NCBI RefSeq assembly: GCF_018986915.1 | Contig: NZ_CP076723.1 | Span: 3,381,501 to 3,445,500, forward strand | DNA from: Geomonas oryzisoli | Lineage (GTDB): Bacteria; Desulfobacterota; Desulfuromonadia; Geobacterales; Geobacteraceae | Reading direction: 5' to 3' | DNA length: 64,000 nt | Shown here: one piece after another, positions 60,329 through 64,000 of the stretch | Layout of the letters: every line of letters begins with the position of its first letter | How positions within the stretch are numbered: position 1 is the first letter of the stretch | The notes under the pieces: generated by a model | What the model was told of the DNA's origin: nothing | What the model saw: the letters and a program-made list of their open reading frames with translations, nothing else | Databases searched by the model: none | Translations under genes and position numbers: made by a program

Positions 60329-61825
60329 ATGAACACACGCCACCTGACAAGCTACCTGGTCCCATCCATCGCCGACCTGCTCCTGGCAACCGTGCTCTGC
60401 GCGCTGTTTTTCACCTCACCATCCCAGCTGTTGCGCGACGGGGACACCGGCTACCACATCCGCGCAGGAGAGGAGATCCTGAGGACCGGGACCGTCCCCC
60501 TCTTCGACATGTTCTCGCAGCACGTCCCGCCGCTTCCCTGGACGGCCCACGAATGGCTCGCCGAGGTGATCATGGCGCGGCTGCACCAGGCGGCCGGGAT
60601 GAGCGGGGTGGTCGCGCTGTATGCGCTCCTTTTGGCGGCGACCTTCCGGCTTTTGTTCCGGGCCCTGCTCAGCTACAACGCCGGCGTCCTCCCCGCTACG
60701 GCGGTTACGCTGGCCACCCTCATCAGCTCAAAGCTGCACTGGCTGGCGCGGCCGCACCTCTTCACCTTCCTGTTACTGGTGCTCTTTCACTACCTGCTGG
60801 AGAGCTGGCAAAGGAGGGGCGGCCGGTCGCTGTGGTTGCTGCCGCCCCTCATGCTGCTCTGGGTCAACCTGCACGGAGGCTTCATCGCCGGGTTCCTGCT
60901 GCTGGCCGCCTATCTGGTCGGCACGGCGGCAGGCATGTTCGGCTGCACGCCTGAGACACGCCGTGCGGCGCGGGAGAAGGCGTGCCGGCTGGGCACCGCG
61001 GTCTTGGCCTGCCTGGCGGCGGCGCTGCTCAACCCCTACGGCTGGCACCTGCTCCTGTTCCCGCTCAGGCTGGTCTCGGACCGCTACCTGATGGAGCACG
61101 TGGCCGAATTCCTCCCCCCCTCGGTCCACAGCTGGCTCCCCTTCACCTGTCTGCTGCTGCTCCTGCTCGCCCTCTTCGCCCTGTCGCGTAAAAAGGCGCA
61201 GCCGACCGAACTGCTGCTGGTGCTGGGCTTTGCATACATGGCGCTGACCTCGGTGCGTTACATCCCCTTGTTCAACCTGGTCACGGCACCGGTGCTGGCA
61301 GCCCGGCTCGCTGAGTTGGGGCACAGTGGCGGCAGATCGGCGCGTTTTTTGACCGAGCTCTCGGCCCGCCTCGCCCACCTGGAGCGTCGCGCCCTGACGG
61401 TATGGGGAGCGGCTGCCGTCGCTGTGGTGATCGCGGCCGCCGCGGGAGGAACCTTCCGCCATTCGTTCGACCGCCGTTTGATGCCGGTGGACGCCTGCGA
61501 ATTCGTATTGCGCACAGGGGTCAAGGGGAAGGTATTCAACAGCGACGAGTTCGGCGACTACCTCATCTACCGCGGCTACCCCGCCTGCCGGGTCTTTATC
61601 GACGGTCGGCTGGACATGTACGGAGCGCAGCGGCTCAAGGAGTACAACGAGGTGATCGATTTCCGGCCGGGGTGGGACCGCGTGCTGCAGCGGTACGGCA
61701 TCAGCTGGATCATCTTCGAGGCCGATTCCCGGTTCGCCAGGTTTCTCCGGCAAAGGCCCGAATGGCAACTGATCTACGCAGACGACGTCGCCGACGTCTT
61801 CCAGAAAAAGCCCGCCCCCCGCTAG
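60329..61825 (+). CDS. Polytopic membrane protein, GT-C glycosyltransferase-like
   Basis: A 498-residue protein with about ten hydrophobic segments over residues 10-390 and a soluble C-terminal domain (about 395-498). The first external loop has LLRDGDTGYHIRAGEEILRT, followed by PWTAHEWLAEVIMARL; an acidic residue in this loop is typical of GT-C enzymes that use polyprenyl-phosphate sugars. LLRPHLFTFL-like WLARPHLFTFLLLVLFHYLL and LWVNLHGGFIAGFLLLAAYL recur in a family of uncharacterised bacterial membrane proteins. The C-terminal part has FNSDEFGDYLIYRGYPACRV and FIDGRLDMYG. Function not established. It has no close partner gene; the tad genes end 130 bp upstream. Confidence 0.78.
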   Translation: MNTRHLTSYLVPSIADLLLATVLCALFFTSPSQLLRDGDTGYHIRAGEEILRTGTVPLFDMFSQHVPPLPWTAHEWLAEVIMARLHQAAGMSGVVALYALLLAATFRLLFRALLSYNAGVLPATAVTLATLISSKLHWLARPHLFTFLLLVLFHYLLESWQRRGGRSLWLLPPLMLLWVNLHGGFIAGFLLLAAYLVGTAAGMFGCTPETRRAAREKACRLGTAVLACLAAALLNPYGWHLLLFPLRLVSDRYLMEHVAEFLPPSVHSWLPFTCLLLLLLALFALSRKKAQPTELLLVLGFAYMALTSVRYIPLFNLVTAPVLAARLAELGHSGGRSARFLTELSARLAHLERRALTVWGAAAVAVVIAAAAGGTFRHSFDRRLMPVDACEFVLRTGVKGKVFNSDEFGDYLIYRGYPACRVFIDGRLDMYGAQRLKEYNEVIDFRPGWDRVLQRYGISWIIFEADSRFARFLRQRPEWQLIYADDVADVFQKKPAPR

Positions 61826-61864
61826 CCGCCCCCGCTATGCCGATCGACATCCCGGCGCCTCCGT

Positions 61865-61990
61865 GTAGAGGCAGCCTCCATCTCCTCCATCTCCTCCATC
61901 TCCCTCCATCTCCCTCCCTCCATCTCCCTCCCTCCATCTCCCTCCCTCCATCTCCCTCCATCCATCTCCCTCCATCCATCTCACCCTCCA
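61865..61990. repeat. Pyrimidine-rich tandem repeat (CTCCAT / CTCCCTCCAT units)
   Basis: About 125 bp built from variable units ctccatct, ccctccatct and ccatccatct, almost all C and T on this strand with A at regular steps. It is non-coding in the 370-bp gap after the membrane protein gene. Such near homopyrimidine runs can form triplex DNA and vary in length. Confidence 0.85.
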
Positions 61991-62195
61991 ACGCCCTCCG
62001 GCACTTCCGCCCCTTTCATGCCATTCCCCACACTTCCGATAAAGATAGCCCCCATCAGGAAATACCCAGCTCGACACAAAACAACTAAAGTAGCCGCCCT
62101 TCGTGCCGATATGTTCAGCATCCATATAACAGTGGTTGTTTATTTTCACGATGGTCTTTCAAGAACATCGGAAACCCTTGAAAGGGCGGCCCCAA

Positions 62196-62513
62196 ATGGG
62201 TAAAAAAGTTTTTGTTAATAATATAAACATTATTCTGGAAGGACCGTCGATCGTGGAGCGCGCGCAGGAATTGCACCAGTTCCTCGTGGAGCGCCTCAAC
62301 GAGGTGACGGTGAACAACTCCCCTGAAGCGGCGATCGACCTTGCCCGGGTGAGCGACATCGATGCCTGCGGCTGCCAACTGCTCGCGCTTTTCATGGAAA
62401 GCCTGAAGCGCCGCGGCACGACACCGGTCCTGGCCGCAGTGCCCGCCACGGTCAGGGAGCGGATCGAATCCCTCGGTTTTCGGGATCTTCTGGCGCTGCA
62501 GCCCGAGCCGTGA
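62196..62513 (+). CDS. STAS-domain protein linked to the chemotaxis locus
   Basis: A protein of 105 residues from ATG 62196; the frame is open to 62136 without a better start. It has the STAS fold of anti-sigma-factor antagonists: KKVFVNNINIILEGPSIVER, then AAIDLARVSDIDACGCQLLA, where the usual D-S-[SA]-G is D-A-C-G, so the phosphorylatable Ser is absent, and FMESLKRRGTTPVLAAVPAT and RIESLGFRDLLAL close the fold. It stands 34 bp before cheA in the same direction. STAS proteins at the head of chemotaxis operons are common in Desulfuromonadota. A non-phosphorylated scaffold role is inferred. Confidence 0.85.
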   Translation: MGKKVFVNNINIILEGPSIVERAQELHQFLVERLNEVTVNNSPEAAIDLARVSDIDACGCQLLALFMESLKRRGTTPVLAAVPATVRERIESLGFRDLLALQPEP

Positions 62514-62547
62514 ACCGGCCGGCGCGGCGAATAGCAAAGGAACTGGC

Positions 62548-64000
62548 ATGACGACTCCCACAGGGGACAACAACAGCGTGGACCTGAACCGCTTCAACGG
62601 CGTGTTCTTCGAAGAATGCGCCGAGAACCTGGCCGAGATGGAGCAGATCCTCATCTCGCTGGGCGACCGGGAACCGGACCACGAGCAGATGAACGCGATC
62701 TTCCGCGCCGCCCACTCCATCAAGGGGGGGGCCGGGATCTTCGGCTTCCAGGACATGACCGTGGTGACCCACGTCATGGAGTCGCTGCTGGACCGGCTGA
62801 GAAATCACGAGATCACCTTTGTGCCGGTGATGATCGACCTCTTTCTGGAGGCGGGCGACGCCATCGCCATGCAGCTGGCCTGGCACCGCGAGGGGAAGGC
62901 GGTGGACCAGGAGGCGATCGACCGGGTGCGGGCCAAGCTGCAGCAGGCCATCGAGGCGGGCGGCGGCGCGGCATCGGAGCCCGCAGCCGTGGCCGAGCAG
63001 GGTGCGCCCCCGCAGGAGGAAGCGCTGCTGCCCCGGCGCTGCCGGCTTGCCTTCACCCCCGATCCGGAGATCTTCGCGAGGGGGATCCGGATGGAGAGCA
63101 TCATCTCCGAGCTTGAAGAGCTGGCGGAACCGGGGGAGTTCGACTGCACCGCCCAGCTCGCAGAGCTCCCCGACCTGCCCGACGTCGACCCGGAGCGCTG
63201 CATCACCCGCTGGGACTTCACCCTCCTTACCAGGGCCAGTCGCGACCAGCTCCTGGACGTCTTCATGTTCGTGGCGGACGAGGAGCAGTTAGCCATCGAG
63301 GAGGAGCCGGTGGACCGGCGCAGCACGCCGGCAGAGCCGGCACCCGATGCGACACCGGTCCCTCCCCCCGGCAGACGCGCCTACGACAACAGCGAGACCG
63401 CCCCGGGCGCCTTCGGCAGGCGCGGCGGCGAGGCGGAGTCCTCCATCAGGGTCAATGTCACCAAGGTGGACCAGTTGGTGAACCAGGTCGGGGAGCTCCT
63501 GATCACCCAGGCGATGCTGAGCCAGATCGCGGTGGGACTCGACCCCATCCTGCACCAGACGCTGCAGCGGGGGCTCGCCCAGCTGGAGCGCAACACCCGC
63601 GACCTGCAGGGGAGCGTCATGTCGATCCGCCTGGTGCCTATCAGCATCGTCTTCAACCGGTTCCCGCGCCTGGTGCGCGAGCTGGCGGCCAAGCTCGGCA
63701 AGCAGGTCGAGTTCAAGACCGTCGGGGAGAGCACGGAGCTGGACCGGGGACTGATCGAGAAGATCGCCGATCCCCTGGGGCACCTGGTGCGCAACGCGCT
63801 GGACCACGGGCTGGAAACGCCGGACCGGCGGGCCGCCTGCGGCAAGAACCAGACGGGGACCCTGCAGCTTTCCGCCTCCCAGGTGGGGGGCAGGATCGTC
63901 ATCGACGTGATCGACGACGGCGCCGGGCTGAACCGGGACAGGATCCTCGCCAAGGCGCTGGAGTGCGGCATCCCCTGCTCCGAGGCCATGAGCGACGAGG
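62548..64000 (+). CDS. cheA: Chemotaxis histidine kinase CheA, 5' part (runs off the window)
   Basis: An open frame from ATG 62548 with no stop before the window end, about 484 codons seen. The P1/HPt domain has the phosphorylated His56 in IFRAAHSIKGGAGIFGF. Residues about 140-260 resemble a P2-like domain (RRCRLAFTPDPEIFARGIR, FDCTAQLAELPDLPDVDP). P3 starts at IRVNVTKVDQLVNQVGELLI, and P4 has GLIEKIADPLGHLVRNALDH (N box) and VIDVIDDGAGLNRDRI (G1). It autophosphorylates and passes phosphate to CheY and CheB. The regulatory P5 (CheW-like) domain must lie beyond the edge. Confidence 0.95.
   Translation, partial: MTTPTGDNNSVDLNRFNGVFFEECAENLAEMEQILISLGDREPDHEQMNAIFRAAHSIKGGAGIFGFQDMTVVTHVMESLLDRLRNHEITFVPVMIDLFLEAGDAIAMQLAWHREGKAVDQEAIDRVRAKLQQAIEAGGGAASEPAAVAEQGAPPQEEALLPRRCRLAFTPDPEIFARGIRMESIISELEELAEPGEFDCTAQLAELPDLPDVDPERCITRWDFTLLTRASRDQLLDVFMFVADEEQLAIEEEPVDRRSTPAEPAPDATPVPPPGRRAYDNSETAPGAFGRRGGEAESSIRVNVTKVDQLVNQVGELLITQAMLSQIAVGLDPILHQTLQRGLAQLERNTRDLQGSVMSIRLVPISIVFNRFPRLVRELAAKLGKQVEFKTVGESTELDRGLIEKIADPLGHLVRNALDHGLETPDRRAACGKNQTGTLQLSASQVGGRIVIDVIDDGAGLNRDRILAKALECGIPCSEAMSDE

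Overview
The window (about 60 % G+C) looks like a chromosome segment from a Geobacter-type member of the Desulfuromonadota (Geobacter, Citrifermentans or Geomonas). The reasons are many multiheme c-type cytochromes with outer-membrane porin and NHL-repeat partners, a quinol-oxidising Rieske/cytochrome b/multiheme complex, Geobacter-style interspersed repeats, and a probable selenocysteine-containing ArsS. No rRNA, tRNA, CRISPR array or transposase was recognised.

Region 1 (1-20.6 kb) is a cell-surface polysaccharide island. After the 3' end of a cytochrome gene and two minus-strand genes (DUF2304 and a family 2 glycosyltransferase), a plus-strand run carries glycosyltransferases, a Wzm/Wzt exporter, cysC-cysD-cysN for making PAPS, three sulfotransferases, two methyltransferases and two proteins with the same unusual 28-residue coiled-coil repeat. 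Together they suggest a sulfated and probably methylated polysaccharide exported by an ABC transporter. The island is mosaic: 8.6-11.7 kb is visibly richer in A+T and contains the debris of a duplicated sulfotransferase gene.

Region 2 (20.6-30.1 kb) holds a secreted collagen-like protein, a sedolisin-type (S53) protease, a DUF3108 protein, a membrane TPR protein and an NrfJ-like lipoprotein. Among them lie about ten copies of a repeat of roughly 130 bp with inverted ends, one cluster of which surrounds a GxxExxY gene.

Region 3 (30.1-44.0 kb) is a single minus-strand block that looks like an extracellular electron-transfer conduit. In transcription order it has a cytochrome with about 15 heme motifs, an NHL lipoprotein, a pentaheme lipoprotein, a beta-barrel porin, a second NHL lipoprotein, a cytochrome with about 12 motifs, a tetraheme cytochrome and a 1474-residue cytochrome with 20 motifs. 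I count 56 candidate heme sites in all.

Region 4 (44.2-53 kb) has small redox and metal genes (DUF2318, HMA domain, histidine kinase, ferredoxin), an SDR with a coupled exported protein, a peroxidase-like gene plus arsS operon whose in-frame TGA is probably selenocysteine, and a Rieske/cytochrome b/pentaheme operon.

Region 5 (53-64 kb) has an acyltransferase, ACP, NAD-synthase-like and AMP-ligase cluster ending in an asparagine synthetase gene that has lost its 5' half. This abuts head-to-head a Tad-pilus ATPase gene that has also lost its 5' part, as one deletion (or an assembly join) would produce. tadB, tadC, an untracked 26-codon gene with an ideal ribosome binding site, a polytopic membrane protein, a STAS protein and the start of cheA follow.
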